Of a DNA stretch of 64,000 bases, positions 29,160-37,451 are shown piece after piece. The translations under genes and the position numbers were made by a program. Position 1 is the stretch's first letter. The number at the start of each line of letters is the position of its first letter. Source of the DNA: Aurantimonas marina. GTDB taxonomy: Bacteria; Pseudomonadota; Alphaproteobacteria; Rhizobiales; Rhizobiaceae. The stretch covers positions 62,001-126,000 of the forward strand of contig NZ_JADDXW010000009.1 of assembly GCF_017183135.1 (NCBI RefSeq), written 5' to 3'. The notes beneath the pieces were generated by a model. The model worked only from the letters and a program-made list of their open reading frames with translations. It was not told the DNA's origin and searched no databases.

Positions 29160-30349
29160 CGTCCGGCAGCGCCTTGCGCCGACTGACGAAACGGTCCCCA
29201 ACGGCCGATCGCCGTACCAATCCGATATGATGTGTTCGTGAACTTCTCGAAGAGTGACCAGCGGGACAGATTGAAATCGCGCCTTATCAGGACGGTGTTC
29301 AGAGCGATAGCGCTCAACGGCAGCGCGTATGTCACCAGGACCCAAATGAAGCTCTCTTCGATCAGCGACAGCGTCACGAAGCCGACCGCCTTCAGTCCCA
29401 GGCCTCCCGCGAGACCGAGAGCCATCGCCGGCCCGGTACCTTGCCGATTGGTGCGCGGCTGGCCGGCGACCACCACCGCCCATAACGCGAAGGCCAATGC
29501 GTAAAGCCAGTTCGTCATCCTGTCGGTCAATTCCTCCGTCAGGACGGCGGGCCGCGTCTGATAGAGCGCATCGTTCGGGTCCGGCCAGATAAGGGCGAAG
29601 GTGCTGCGCTCGGACGCCCGGATCCAGTCGCCGCGTGTGGCAGGTTTCAGCTCTGCAAGGTCGAAGGCGTATGTCTGAAACTCGATCACGGAAATCCCGC
29701 CGTCGGATTTGTTCCGGCGGTGCAACTGACCGTCATAGAGCAGGAGAAGCGATTGCTCGTCCTGCTTCAGAATTTTTGCCTCGCGGGCGAAATAGGTCAG
29801 ATCGGTCGCCTCATCGCGGGTATCGGCAATGACGAGACTTTCGACGGTCGAGCCGCGTGCCGCTCCGATACTGACCACGAGGCCTGGCTGCACCCGTTCG
29901 AACCGGCCCGGTTGCAGAAACAGGGTAATCGTGTCGGCATTGATCGACCGCAAGCCATTTTGAAATGCACTTGCCGAGGCCGGGCCAATGACGTGGGCGA
30001 TAAACAAGATGATCAGTCCGCCGATCAGGCCGAGCGCAACGATGGGTTTGGCGATCACCAATTGCGATGCACCTGACGCGGCGATGACAGGACGTTCGGA
30101 GTCAGTGTTCAACGAGTTCATTGCCTGGATCGCGCCGATGAGGATCGCGAACGGGACCACGCCAGCCGTCAGATCCGGCAGCAGCATCAAAGCGATCCAG
30201 AAGATGTTGCCCGCCGCTGAAGCGCTGGTTTTGACGATATCGATGCGGGACAGCGCCTGCACGATCCACACGATCAACACCAGCGACGCCAGAGAAGCGG
30301 CGGCATAGGTAATCGCCCGCTTGAAGAGATACCGTTCGAGGAGCGTCAT
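29156..30349 (-). CDS. lptF: LPS export ABC transporter permease LptF
   Basis: Partner permease of LptG. The 397-residue protein begins MTLLERYLFKRAITYAAASL, has the same 3+3 helix layout with a periplasmic domain, and the FAILIGAIQAMNSLNTDSE coupling-helix region that contacts LptB. First gene of the operon; the promoter should lie in the 250 bp shared with divergent pepA. Confidence 0.95.
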   Translation of the reverse strand: MTLLERYLFKRAITYAAASLASLVLIVWIVQALSRIDIVKTSASAAGNIFWIALMLLPDLTAGVVPFAILIGAIQAMNSLNTDSERPVIAASGASQLVIAKPIVALGLIGGLIILFIAHVIGPASASAFQNGLRSINADTITLFLQPGRFERVQPGLVVSIGAARGSTVESLVIADTRDEATDLTYFAREAKILKQDEQSLLLLYDGQLHRRNKSDGGISVIEFQTYAFDLAELKPATRGDWIRASERSTFALIWPDPNDALYQTRPAVLTEELTDRMTNWLYALAFALWAVVVAGQPRTNRQGTGPAMALGLAGGLGLKAVGFVTLSLIEESFIWVLVTYALPLSAIALNTVLIRRDFNLSRWSLFEKFTNTSYRIGTAIGRWGPFRQSAQGAAGR

Positions 30350-30486
30350 GAGACTCGCGTGTTGCAACGTGTCGCCCGCTGGCGTCACTCCCAGCCTTAG
30401 CGTCCGGGGCTGGCGGGAAGCCGGAAGTGCCCCGCACATGAATGTAGTAGCTTGGCTAAAGAAGGGCGAAGAACCGTGGTTAACAC

Positions 30487-30514
30487 AATGTAGCGGCTGG
30501 AGGCGCTCTTGCAA
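30487..30514 (-). promoter_or_regulatory. Predicted promoter of the lptF operon
   Basis: On the minus strand TTGCAA (30509-30514) is followed after 16 bp by TACATT (30487-30492), about 138 bp before lptF. The same palindromic TTGCAA serves as a -35 candidate for pepA on the other strand. Confidence 0.35.
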
Positions 30515-30537
30515 AGCCTTTGGCTGGAACCATCATA
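30509..30537 (+). promoter_or_regulatory. Predicted pepA promoter
   Basis: TTGCAA (30509-30514), 17 bp, ATCATA (30532-30537), about 65 bp before the pepA start. Back to back with the lptF candidate and sharing its -35 hexamer. Confidence 0.35.
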
Positions 30538-30601
30538 GGGGCGAGCGATGCCACCCCGACTGCCGATCCGTTCCAGTCGGGACAATCTTCCAGGAGCTTT
30601 C

Positions 30602-32107
30602 ATGGCCACTCTTCCAACGATCGAATTCGTCTCGCGCGATGCGACGTCCAAAGGCGTCGTGGTTGTGCTGGCCGGGCAAGGCGAAATGCTGGCCGACGGC
30701 ATCGACGCCGGTCTGAAGGCACTCGTGAAAAAGGCCGCAAAGGTAGCGAAATTCAAGGGCAAATCGCTGGCCACGCTTGATCTTCTGGCTCCGGGCGAGG
30801 TGGCCGTCGATCGTCTGTTGGTCGTCGGCACCCACTCCGACAAGGCGCTTGTGGAAGAGGATTGGCTCAAGATCGGCGGGGTGATCGCCGCGAAGACCAA
30901 AGGCGTCGAAACCGTTACCGTGCGCTGCGAACGGCCCGGAGGGGAGTCCGTCAGCGCGGAGGAAGCCTCGACCCTGGCGGTCGGCGCAACATTGCGATCT
31001 TACGATTTCGATCTCTACAAGACCAAGAAGCCGAAGAAGGACGAGGAGCCGGAAGATTCGGACGTGGCGACGCGGATCGCGGTCGCTGTCGAGGATCCGG
31101 ATGCGGCGCGCGCCGCCTACCAGATCGCGGAAGCAGTTGCCGCGGGTACGATGCTCGCCCGTGATCTCGTCAACGAGCCGGCCAATGCTCTCGGTCCGGT
31201 CGAGTTCGCCGATCGCATCGCCGCGCTAGGCGAGCATGGGCTCGAGGTCGAGATCCTGACCGAAAAGGAAATGCGCGATCTGAAGATGGATGCGCTTCTC
31301 GGCGTTGCGCAGGGCTCGCCCCGCCCGCCACGGCTCGCGATCATGCGCTGGAACGGTGGCGCAGCCGGCGAGGCGCCGATCGCCTTCGTCGGCAAAGGCG
31401 TTGTCTTCGACACAGGTGGCATCTCGATCAAGCCGTCCGCTTCAATGGAAGACATGAAAGGCGACATGGGTGGTGCCGCCGCTGTGACGGGATTGATGCG
31501 GGCGCTGGCGGGACGCAAGGCCAAGGTCAACGCCATCGGCATCGTCGGGCTGGTCGAAAATGCGGTCGATGGCAATGCCCAGCGCCCCGGCGACATCGTC
31601 AAGGCGATGTCCGGTACGACGATCGAGGTCCTCAACACTGACGCCGAGGGCCGCTTGGTCCTCGCTGACGCGCTTTGGTACTGTCAGGACCGGTTCAAGC
31701 CCAAATTCATGATCGACCTCGCGACCCTGACCGGGGCGATCATCGTGGCACTCGGCAATCATCATGCCGGACTCTTCTCCAACAACGACGAACTCGCCGA
31801 GCGCCTGACGGCTGCCGGGAAGAAGTCCGGCGAGAAGGTCTGGCGGCTGCCGCTCGCCCCCGAATATGACAAGCTGATCGAAGGCAAGTTCGCCGACATC
31901 AAGAATATCGGTGGCGGGCGTGCCGCGGGATCGGTCACCGCGGCGCAATTCCTGCAGCGTTTCGTCAACGACGTTCCCTGGGCACATCTCGACATCGCCG
32001 GCACCGCGATGGGCTCGCCGTCCAATGAATACAACCAATCCTGGGCGTCGGGTTATGGCGTGCGGCTGCTCAACCAGCTCGTCGCCGATCACTATCAGTC
32101 ACAATAG
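30602..32107 (+). CDS. pepA: Leucyl aminopeptidase (M17)
   Basis: Two-metal aminopeptidase that removes N-terminal residues from peptides; some members also bind DNA. The 501-residue protein has the metal and active-site segments [16 protein letters not shown] and [14 protein letters not shown], and the family signature [20 protein letters not shown] precedes the ATG at 30602. It is followed after 15 bp by holC, the order found in E. coli as well. Confidence 0.95.
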   Translation: MATLPTIEFVSRDATSKGVVVVLAGQGEMLADGIDAGLKALVKKAAKVAKFKGKSLATLDLLAPGEVAVDRLLVVGTHSDKALVEEDWLKIGGVIAAKTKGVETVTVRCERPGGESVSAEEASTLAVGATLRSYDFDLYKTKKPKKDEEPEDSDVATRIAVAVEDPDAARAAYQIAEAVAAGTMLARDLVNEPANALGPVEFADRIAALGEHGLEVEILTEKEMRDLKMDALLGVAQGSPRPPRLAIMRWNGGAAGEAPIAFVGKGVVFDTGGISIKPSASMEDMKGDMGGAAAVTGLMRALAGRKAKVNAIGIVGLVENAVDGNAQRPGDIVKAMSGTTIEVLNTDAEGRLVLADALWYCQDRFKPKFMIDLATLTGAIIVALGNHHAGLFSNNDELAERLTAAGKKSGEKVWRLPLAPEYDKLIEGKFADIKNIGGGRAAGSVTAAQFLQRFVNDVPWAHLDIAGTAMGSPSNEYNQSWASGYGVRLLNQLVADHYQSQ

Positions 32108-32122
32108 GACGGGCCGGGCTTC

Positions 32123-32575
32123 ATGACCGAGGTCCTGTTCTACCACCTGACGGAAAGTCGACTCGAGGATGCCCTGCCGGGCCTTCTCGAGCGAAGCCTC
32201 GCCAAAGGTTGGCGCGTCGTCGTTCAGTTCGCCAGCGAGGAGCGTCGGGACGCTCTCGACCATCATCTGTGGGTCTACCGGGATGAGAGCTTTCTGCCGC
32301 ACGGCAGCGATGCCGACGGCTCCGGCACACTGCAGCCGATCCTGCTGACGGTCGATGCGGGCCAGGAGGTCAACGATCCGCATGTGCGGTTCCTGGTCGA
32401 GGGCGCGATACCCGCCGCGCTCGATCGTTATGTCCGGGCGGTCTATTTGTTCGACGGCCATGACGAGGACCAGATTGCTCGGGCGAGGGAGCGCTGGACC
32501 GTCGAGAAAGCCGCCGGCCACGACGTCACCTATTGGCAGCAGACCGACGGCGGCAGATGGGTCAAGAAGGCTTAG
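32123..32575 (+). CDS. holC: DNA polymerase III chi subunit
   Basis: Clamp-loader accessory subunit that links polymerase III to single-strand-binding protein. The 150-residue protein shows the family features FYHLTESRLEDALPGLLER, a WRVVVQFASEERRDALD segment and the C-terminal VYLFDGHDEDQIARARERW. Co-directional with pepA and convergent with the ABC-F gene. Confidence 0.9.
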   Translation: MTEVLFYHLTESRLEDALPGLLERSLAKGWRVVVQFASEERRDALDHHLWVYRDESFLPHGSDADGSGTLQPILLTVDAGQEVNDPHVRFLVEGAIPAALDRYVRAVYLFDGHDEDQIARARERWTVEKAAGHDVTYWQQTDGGRWVKKA

Positions 32576-32626
32576 CGTCCACCGTGTGCGAAAGACCCGC
32601 CCGTCCGCTGCTGGTAGGCGCCGCGC

Positions 32627-34534
32627 CTACTCCGCGGCCATCGCCGAATCGTGCTCTTCGGTGAGCGCCAGCCAGTTTTCCTCGCAGGAGGCCAGCGTCT
32701 TCGCGGCATCCGACCGCTGTTTGTTGAGGGCGCTCGCGCGCGCCGGATCGCGCGTGTAGAGCGCCGGGTCGCCGAGCGACTCGTCAAGGCCCTCGATGGT
32801 CTTCTGTAGCCGCGAGATCTGAATTTCCAGCTGGCTGATCTTCTGCTTGAGCGGCTTGAGGGATTCGCGCTTCTCGGCGGCGATACGGCGTTGGTCGATC
32901 TTGGACAACGGGGCGGGTTCTGGCGCCTGCGGATTGTCGCCCGGATCCTGCACCCCGCTGCCCTTGGTGCCTCCGGACAGAACCAGCTTCTTGTAGTCCT
33001 CCAGATCACCGTCGTATCGCGATACCGTGCCTTCGGCGACGATCCACAGCCGATCCATCGTCGCCTCGACCATGTGACGGTCATGGCTGATCAGGATGAC
33101 CGCGCCCGGATAATCGTTGAGGGCGCGCATCAGACTCTCACGCGCCTCGATGTCGAGATGGTTGGTTGGTTCGTCGAGAATCAGCAGGTTGGGCGCGTCG
33201 ATCGTCGCCAGCCCCATCAACAGCCGCGCCTTTTCGCCGCCCGACAGCTTCTCGGCGGCCGTATCCATTTTCTGGGTCGGCAGGCCCATCCGGGCAACCT
33301 TGGCCCGCACCTTCGCCTCCGGCGCGTCCGGCATCAGGCGACGGACGTGCTGGACGGCGCTTTCGGCCGGGCGCAGATCGTCGATCTGGTGCTGGGCGAA
33401 GAACGCGATCTTGAGCCCCGGGGCGCGGGTGACCGTGCCGGATTGCTCGTGCAGCCGTTCAGCCAGCAGCTTGGCGAAGGTCGACTTGCCGTTGCCGTTC
33501 TGGCCTAAGAGGGCGATGCGATCGTCGGTGTCGATCCGCAGGTCGAGCTTCGAAAGAATCGGGCGCCCCGGCTGGTAGCCCACGGAAACGCCTTCCATAC
33601 GGATGATCGGCGATGCTGCCGCCTTTTCGGGGGCGTCGAAGATGAATGGCGTGACGTGCTCCTCGACAATCCCCTGCAGCGGCTGCATCCGCTCGAGTGC
33701 CTTGAGACGCGACTGCGCCTGCCGCGCCTTCGAGGCCTTGGCCCGGAAGCGTTCGACGAAGGCTTGCATGTGATTGCGCTCGGCGGTCTGCTTGACGATC
33801 GCCTTCTGCAGGAGTTCCAGCTTCTCGGCGCGCTGGCGCTCGAACTGGTCGTAGTCGCCGCGATAGAAGACCAGCTTCTTCTGGTCGAGATGGATGATCG
33901 AATTGACCGCGTTGTTGAGGACGTCGCGATCATGACTGATCACGATCACCGTATAGGGGTAGCGGGCGACGAAATTCTCCAGCCATAAGGTGCCCTCGAG
34001 GTCGAGATAGTTGGTCGGCTCATCGAGCAGCAGCACATCCGGCCGCGAGAACAGCACCGCCGCGAGCGCGACCCGCATGCGCCAGCCGCCGGAAAAGGAC
34101 GAGGCAGGACGGGCCTGCGCGGCCATATCGAAGCCGAGGCCGGACAGGATCGCCGAGGCGCGGGCTTCGGCCGAGTGGGCGTCGATGTCGGCGAGGCGCA
34201 AATGGATGTCGGCAATGCGGTGCGGGTCGCTTGCGGTCTCGGCTTCGTCGAGGAGGGCGAGGCGTTCCGTATCGGCCTTCAGGACGATCTCGATCAGCGA
34301 CTCTTCCGTGCCGGGGGCCTCCTGAGCCACCTGGCCGAGGCGCATGTTTTTCGGATAGGAGGCGGAGCCGGTCTCGGCCGCGAGATCGCCGGTGATGATG
34401 CGAAACAAGGTCGATTTGCCGGCGCCGTTGCGTCCAACCAGCCCAGCCTTGGTACCGGCCGGCAGCGTCAGGCTGGCGTGATCGATGAGAAGGCGCCCGG
34501 CGACGCGCGCGGAAAGGTCGGTTATCTGAAGCAT
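32627..34534 (-). CDS. ABC-F family ATP-binding protein
   Basis: A soluble 635-residue protein with two nucleotide-binding domains: Walker A GRNGAGKST with SGGW and LLLDEPTNYLD, then GQNGNGKST with LSGGEKARLL and LILDEPTNHLD. The linker between them and a C-terminal coiled coil (about 555-630) place it with the Uup/YheS-like ABC-F proteins, which act on ribosomes rather than as transporters. The exact subfamily and role cannot be set from sequence. Convergent with holC; divergent from vapB. Confidence 0.93.
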   Translation of the reverse strand: MLQITDLSARVAGRLLIDHASLTLPAGTKAGLVGRNGAGKSTLFRIITGDLAAETGSASYPKNMRLGQVAQEAPGTEESLIEIVLKADTERLALLDEAETASDPHRIADIHLRLADIDAHSAEARASAILSGLGFDMAAQARPASSFSGGWRMRVALAAVLFSRPDVLLLDEPTNYLDLEGTLWLENFVARYPYTVIVISHDRDVLNNAVNSIIHLDQKKLVFYRGDYDQFERQRAEKLELLQKAIVKQTAERNHMQAFVERFRAKASKARQAQSRLKALERMQPLQGIVEEHVTPFIFDAPEKAAASPIIRMEGVSVGYQPGRPILSKLDLRIDTDDRIALLGQNGNGKSTFAKLLAERLHEQSGTVTRAPGLKIAFFAQHQIDDLRPAESAVQHVRRLMPDAPEAKVRAKVARMGLPTQKMDTAAEKLSGGEKARLLMGLATIDAPNLLILDEPTNHLDIEARESLMRALNDYPGAVILISHDRHMVEATMDRLWIVAEGTVSRYDGDLEDYKKLVLSGGTKGSGVQDPGDNPQAPEPAPLSKIDQRRIAAEKRESLKPLKQKISQLEIQISRLQKTIEGLDESLGDPALYTRDPARASALNKQRSDAAKTLASCEENWLALTEEHDSAMAAE

Positions 34535-34599
34535 GGGCGGCTTTTGCCACGGTATGCGGCAGTGCGAAAGGGGGGCGTCAGTTGTAGATCAGTGATGCC

Positions 34600-34628
34600 A
34601 TGTGTAGATTGATGTCGGCTTTACACAT
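34600..34628 (+). promoter_or_regulatory. Inverted repeat, probable vapBC operator
   Basis: ATGTGTA (34600-34606) and TACACAT (34622-34628) form a perfect 7-bp inverted repeat with centres 22 bp apart, about two helical turns. It ends 12 bases before the vapB start and overlaps the region where the promoter must be. VapBC complexes typically repress their own promoter by binding such palindromes. Confidence 0.55.
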
Positions 34629-34640
34629 CGGAGGTTGATC

Positions 34641-34838
34641 ATGCGCACCAACATCGAGATCGACGATGAGCTGATGAAGGCCGCGATGGACGCCACCGGC
34701 CTGAGAACCAAACGCGAAACCGTCGAGGCGGGGCTGGCGTTTCTCGTCAAGCGTCGCAAGGCTTATGACGATCTGATGGCTCTGCGTGGCAAGGTGACCT
34801 GGGAAGGCGATTTGGACGAGATGCGGCGCGACAAGTGA
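34641..34838 (+). CDS. vapB: VapB-type antitoxin
   Basis: A 65-residue protein with an N-terminal ribbon-helix-helix motif (MRTNIEIDDELMKAAMDATG) for DNA binding and dimerisation and a charged C-terminus that should thread into the toxin. It matches the short VapB family that pairs with PIN toxins. GGAGG lies six bases before the ATG at 34641; a TTG two codons earlier is in frame. Its stop overlaps the vapC start, the usual toxin-antitoxin coupling. Confidence 0.88.
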   Translation: MRTNIEIDDELMKAAMDATGLRTKRETVEAGLAFLVKRRKAYDDLMALRGKVTWEGDLDEMRRDK

Positions 34839-35227
34839 TCCTTGTCGACACCTCGGCTTGGATCGACTTCTTTCAAGGCATCCGGTCGCCATGGACAAAG
34901 GATGTCGCGCGTGCGGCGCGCCTCGAAGATGTGGTGGTCGGAGACCTCATTCTGGTCGAACTGCTCCAAGGGGTTCGTCAAGAAAGCGGCCGCCGTCGGA
35001 TGATCGGGGCGTTGTCCCAGTATCGGCGGGAAAACCTCTGCGGCTTTGCGATTGCTGAGGCGGCTGCGGCGAATTATCGATTGCTCCGTTCGCGGGGGAT
35101 CACCGTCCGCGGCACCATCGACGTGATCATCGCCACCTGGTGCGTCGAGAACGACGCCGCCATTATCCACAACGATCGCGATCTTGCGGCGATGGAAGGA
35201 CTGCTCGGCTTGCGTGCCTACAGGTGA
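34835..35227 (+). CDS. vapC: VapC toxin, PIN-domain ribonuclease
   Basis: A 130-residue PIN protein. The acidic metal-binding residues are present: D5 in VDTSAWIDF, E42 in VELLQG, D96 in GTIDVIIA and D114/D116 in NDRD, so the nuclease is likely active. Known VapC toxins cut tRNAs or rRNA when the antitoxin is lost; the target here is unknown. It starts at a GTG that overlaps the vapB stop. The pair lies alone between housekeeping genes, as expected of a small mobile insertion. Confidence 0.9.
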   Translation: MILVDTSAWIDFFQGIRSPWTKDVARAARLEDVVVGDLILVELLQGVRQESGRRRMIGALSQYRRENLCGFAIAEAAAANYRLLRSRGITVRGTIDVIIATWCVENDAAIIHNDRDLAAMEGLLGLRAYR

Positions 35228-35234
35228 GGTCGGA

Positions 35235-35253
35235 CCTGCCGCGATGCGGCAGG
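35235..35253 (+). terminator. Hairpin after vapC
   Basis: A perfect 8-bp GC-rich stem with a 3-nt loop starts seven bases after the vapC stop. No T-run follows, so termination would be weak. Confidence 0.35.
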
Positions 35254-35326
35254 GAGGTCACGGCGTCCGCTTAACCACGGCGGTCGATCGAGGCGTCTAT
35301 GAGTGCGCGGGGCATCAGTCCATGCC

Positions 35327-35355
35327 TTGCCCGTGCGCGGGTCGGCGGGTATAGG
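35327..35355 (+). promoter_or_regulatory. Predicted ndk promoter
   Basis: TTGCCC (35327-35332), 17 bp, TATAGG (35350-35355), about 45 bp before the ndk ATG. Spacing is optimal and the -10 is good for this GC content. Confidence 0.5.
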
Positions 35356-35399
35356 TCGCCCACATTTTTCCCGAACCATTCCGAAAAAAGGACCACGCC

Positions 35400-35822
35400 A
35401 TGGCGGTCGAACGCACGTTCTCGATGATCAAACCCGATGCCACCCGTCGCAACCTCACGGGCGCCATCACCAAGATGCTGGAGGAGGCCGGTCTGACGGT
35501 CGTCGCGTCCAAGCGGGTCTGGATGAGCCGCCGCGAAGCCGAGGGCTTCTACGCGGTCCACAAGGAGCGGCCGTTCTTTGGTGAGCTCGTCGAGTCGATG
35601 TCGTCCGGCCCGACGATCGTCCAGGTTCTGCAGGGCGAGAACGCCATCGCGCGCAATCGCGAAATCATGGGCGCGACCAACCCGGCCGACGCCGCCGAGG
35701 GCACCATCCGCAAGGCGCACGCCCAGTCGATCGGCGAGAACTCCGTGCACGGCTCGGATGCGCCGGAGACCGCGCAGCAGGAAATCGCCTATTGGTTCTC
35801 CGAGATCGAGATCGTCGGCTGA
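35400..35822 (+). CDS. ndk: Nucleoside diphosphate kinase
   Basis: Balances nucleoside triphosphate pools by phosphate transfer through a phosphohistidine. The 140-residue protein has the catalytic H117 in the signature NSVHGSD and the N-terminal [16 protein letters not shown] precedes the ATG. Monocistronic, between a good promoter and a strong terminator. Confidence 0.97.
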   Translation: MAVERTFSMIKPDATRRNLTGAITKMLEEAGLTVVASKRVWMSRREAEGFYAVHKERPFFGELVESMSSGPTIVQVLQGENAIARNREIMGATNPADAAEGTIRKAHAQSIGENSVHGSDAPETAQQEIAYWFSEIEIVG

Positions 35823-35862
35823 GGCCGGCAGTCTGAATGCGGCCCTCGATAAGGGTTTTGGA

Positions 35863-35887
35863 GGGAGGCCATGTGCCTCCCTTTTTT
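35863..35887 (+). terminator. Intrinsic terminator of ndk
   Basis: A 7-bp stem of GGGAGGC/GCCTCCC with a 5-nt loop, followed directly by six T residues (35882-35887), about 40 bp after the ndk stop. Confidence 0.9.
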
Positions 35888-35938
35888 GTATTCGGCGGCG
35901 ATCGCGCGACCGGTTGAACGCGGCAATCGATCGTTGTC

Positions 35939-36451
35939 TCAGAGCCGGTGCCAGCGATCGGCGGCGCTGTCGTCGGTGTCCTTCGCCTCGACCCAGCCGC
36001 CCGCCGTCCCGTCCTTCAGATGCTCCCGCTTCCAGAAAGGTGCCTGCGTCTTGAGGAAGTCCATCAGGTAGGAGGCCGCCTCGAAGGCCGCCTGGCGGTG
36101 CTCCGAGGCACAGGCGACAAAGACGATCTCCTCGCCGGGCACGATCATCCCGAAGCGATGGATGGCACGGCAGGAGAGGAGAGGCCAGCGCGAGATCGTC
36201 TCGCAAGCGATCCGCTCGATCTCGCGCTCCGCCATGCCCGGATAGTGTTCGAGCTCGAGGGCGCGGAGACGCCCGCCTTCGTCGCGGCAATAGCCGGAAA
36301 AGCTGACGAGGCCGCCGATCGCGCCCATCGCCTCGCCCCCGGCCATGGCCGCGATCTCGGAGGCGATGTCGATACGATCGGCCTGAATTCGCACCACCGG
36401 CGATATGTCGGAGGGATCGGTGGCGGCCGATCGATTGGTGTTCGCGGCCAT
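35939..36451 (-). CDS. moaE: Molybdopterin synthase catalytic subunit
   Basis: Large subunit of the enzyme that turns precursor Z (cPMP) into molybdopterin using sulfur carried by MoaD. The 170-residue protein has the family segments GGLVSFSGYCRD, LELEHYPGMAEREI and the active-site lysine region APFWKREH. It starts two bases after the moaD stop. It may serve the molybdenum enzyme encoded at 44-46 kb among others. Confidence 0.94.
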   Translation of the reverse strand: MAANTNRSAATDPSDISPVVRIQADRIDIASEIAAMAGGEAMGAIGGLVSFSGYCRDEGGRLRALELEHYPGMAEREIERIACETISRWPLLSCRAIHRFGMIVPGEEIVFVACASEHRQAAFEAASYLMDFLKTQAPFWKREHLKDGTAGGWVEAKDTDDSAADRWHRL

Positions 36452-36453
36452 GG

Positions 36454-36705
36454 TCAGCCGCCCGTCATCGGCGGAAACAGTGCAATCTCCCTGGCGCCGG
36501 CGATCGGCTCGGAGTGATCTACATGCTCATGGTCGATCGCGACGCGGATGATCTCGGGCGCTTGCAGCGCCATGTCATAGGTCTCGCCACGGCCCTTCAG
36601 CCAACGCAGCAAATCCTCGACGGTGGTGATGCCGGCCGGCAGTTCCACCTCTTCTTCGGCGACGCCGATCCGCTCGCGGACCCATGCGAAATAAGCGAGT
36701 TTCAT
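36454..36705 (-). CDS. moaD: Molybdopterin synthase sulfur carrier subunit
   Basis: Ubiquitin-like small subunit; its C-terminal glycine is thiocarboxylated and supplies sulfur to MoaE. The 83-residue protein ends in the required GG (FPPMTGG) and has the hydrophobic core MKLAYFAWVRERIG. Start at the ATG at 36705; the frame extends six codons to a TTG. Coupled to moaE. Confidence 0.94.
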   Translation of the reverse strand: MKLAYFAWVRERIGVAEEEVELPAGITTVEDLLRWLKGRGETYDMALQAPEIIRVAIDHEHVDHSEPIAGAREIALFPPMTGG

Positions 36706-36777
36706 GGCCGTGGACCTCGTCAATCGTTCAGAAGGACAGATGGGCTTTCGCGCCGCCGCGATCCAGAGGCGTGGCGA

Positions 36778-37359
36778 TCAAACGTCGATGTGCCGAAGCC
36801 CGGCACGGAAATAATCATAGCCCGTATAGAGCGTGATGATCGCCGAAATCCACAACAGCCCGATCCCGGTTTCCGTGGTGAAGCTGACGATCTTGTCGGC
36901 CGCGGGGCCGGCGAGCAGGAAGCCGATGGCGATCATCTGCATCGTCGTTTTCCATTTGGCGAGGCGGGTGACCGGGACGGACACTTTGAGCTCGGCCAGA
37001 TATTCCCTGAGTCCGGAGACCAGAATCTCGCGGCATAAGATCACGATCGCTGCCCACAGGCTCCAACCCGCGATCGTGCCGTCTGCCGCCAGCAACAGCA
37101 GAGCCGCAGCGACCAGAAGCTTGTCGGCGATCGGGTCGAGCATCCGACCGATCGTCGATGTCTGCTGCCAGGCGCGCGCCAGATAGCCGTCAAAGAAATC
37201 GGTGATGCTGGCCGCGACGAAGATGGCCAGCGCCCACCATCGCGCGTAGTCGGGGCTGCTCAGCCGTCCTTCCAGAAAGAAGCACAGGACGACCAGTGGA
37301 ACGCACGCAATGCGCGCATAGGTGAGGATGTTGGGAAGGCTGAGGGCCTGAGATGCCAT
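36778..37359 (-). CDS. pgsA: CDP-diacylglycerol--glycerol-3-phosphate 3-phosphatidyltransferase
   Basis: Makes phosphatidylglycerophosphate, the precursor of phosphatidylglycerol and cardiolipin. The 193-residue membrane protein carries the CDP-alcohol transferase signature DFFDGYLARAWQQTSTIGRM followed by LDPIADK, and the N-terminal SLPNILTYARIACVP typical of PgsA. The ATG at 37359 is preferred; the frame is open to 37455. Between uvrC and moaD, the usual uvrC-pgsA-moaD-moaE order. Confidence 0.94.
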   Translation of the reverse strand: MASQALSLPNILTYARIACVPLVVLCFFLEGRLSSPDYARWWALAIFVAASITDFFDGYLARAWQQTSTIGRMLDPIADKLLVAAALLLLAADGTIAGWSLWAAIVILCREILVSGLREYLAELKVSVPVTRLAKWKTTMQMIAIGFLLAGPAADKIVSFTTETGIGLLWISAIITLYTGYDYFRAGLRHIDV

Positions 37360-37451
37360 GAGATCGTCCGCTTCGGCTGTGCGCGACAGTACAAGCCTGC
37401 CCGCCGGCTTCGCGTCAACCGTCATCATTGCAACGAAACGTGACGATCGCT

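Noticed and set aside
35163-35171. Perfect DnaA box TTATCCACA
   Set aside because: It is a single site inside the vapC coding region with no cluster, AT-rich element or origin-type neighbours, so it is likely chance.
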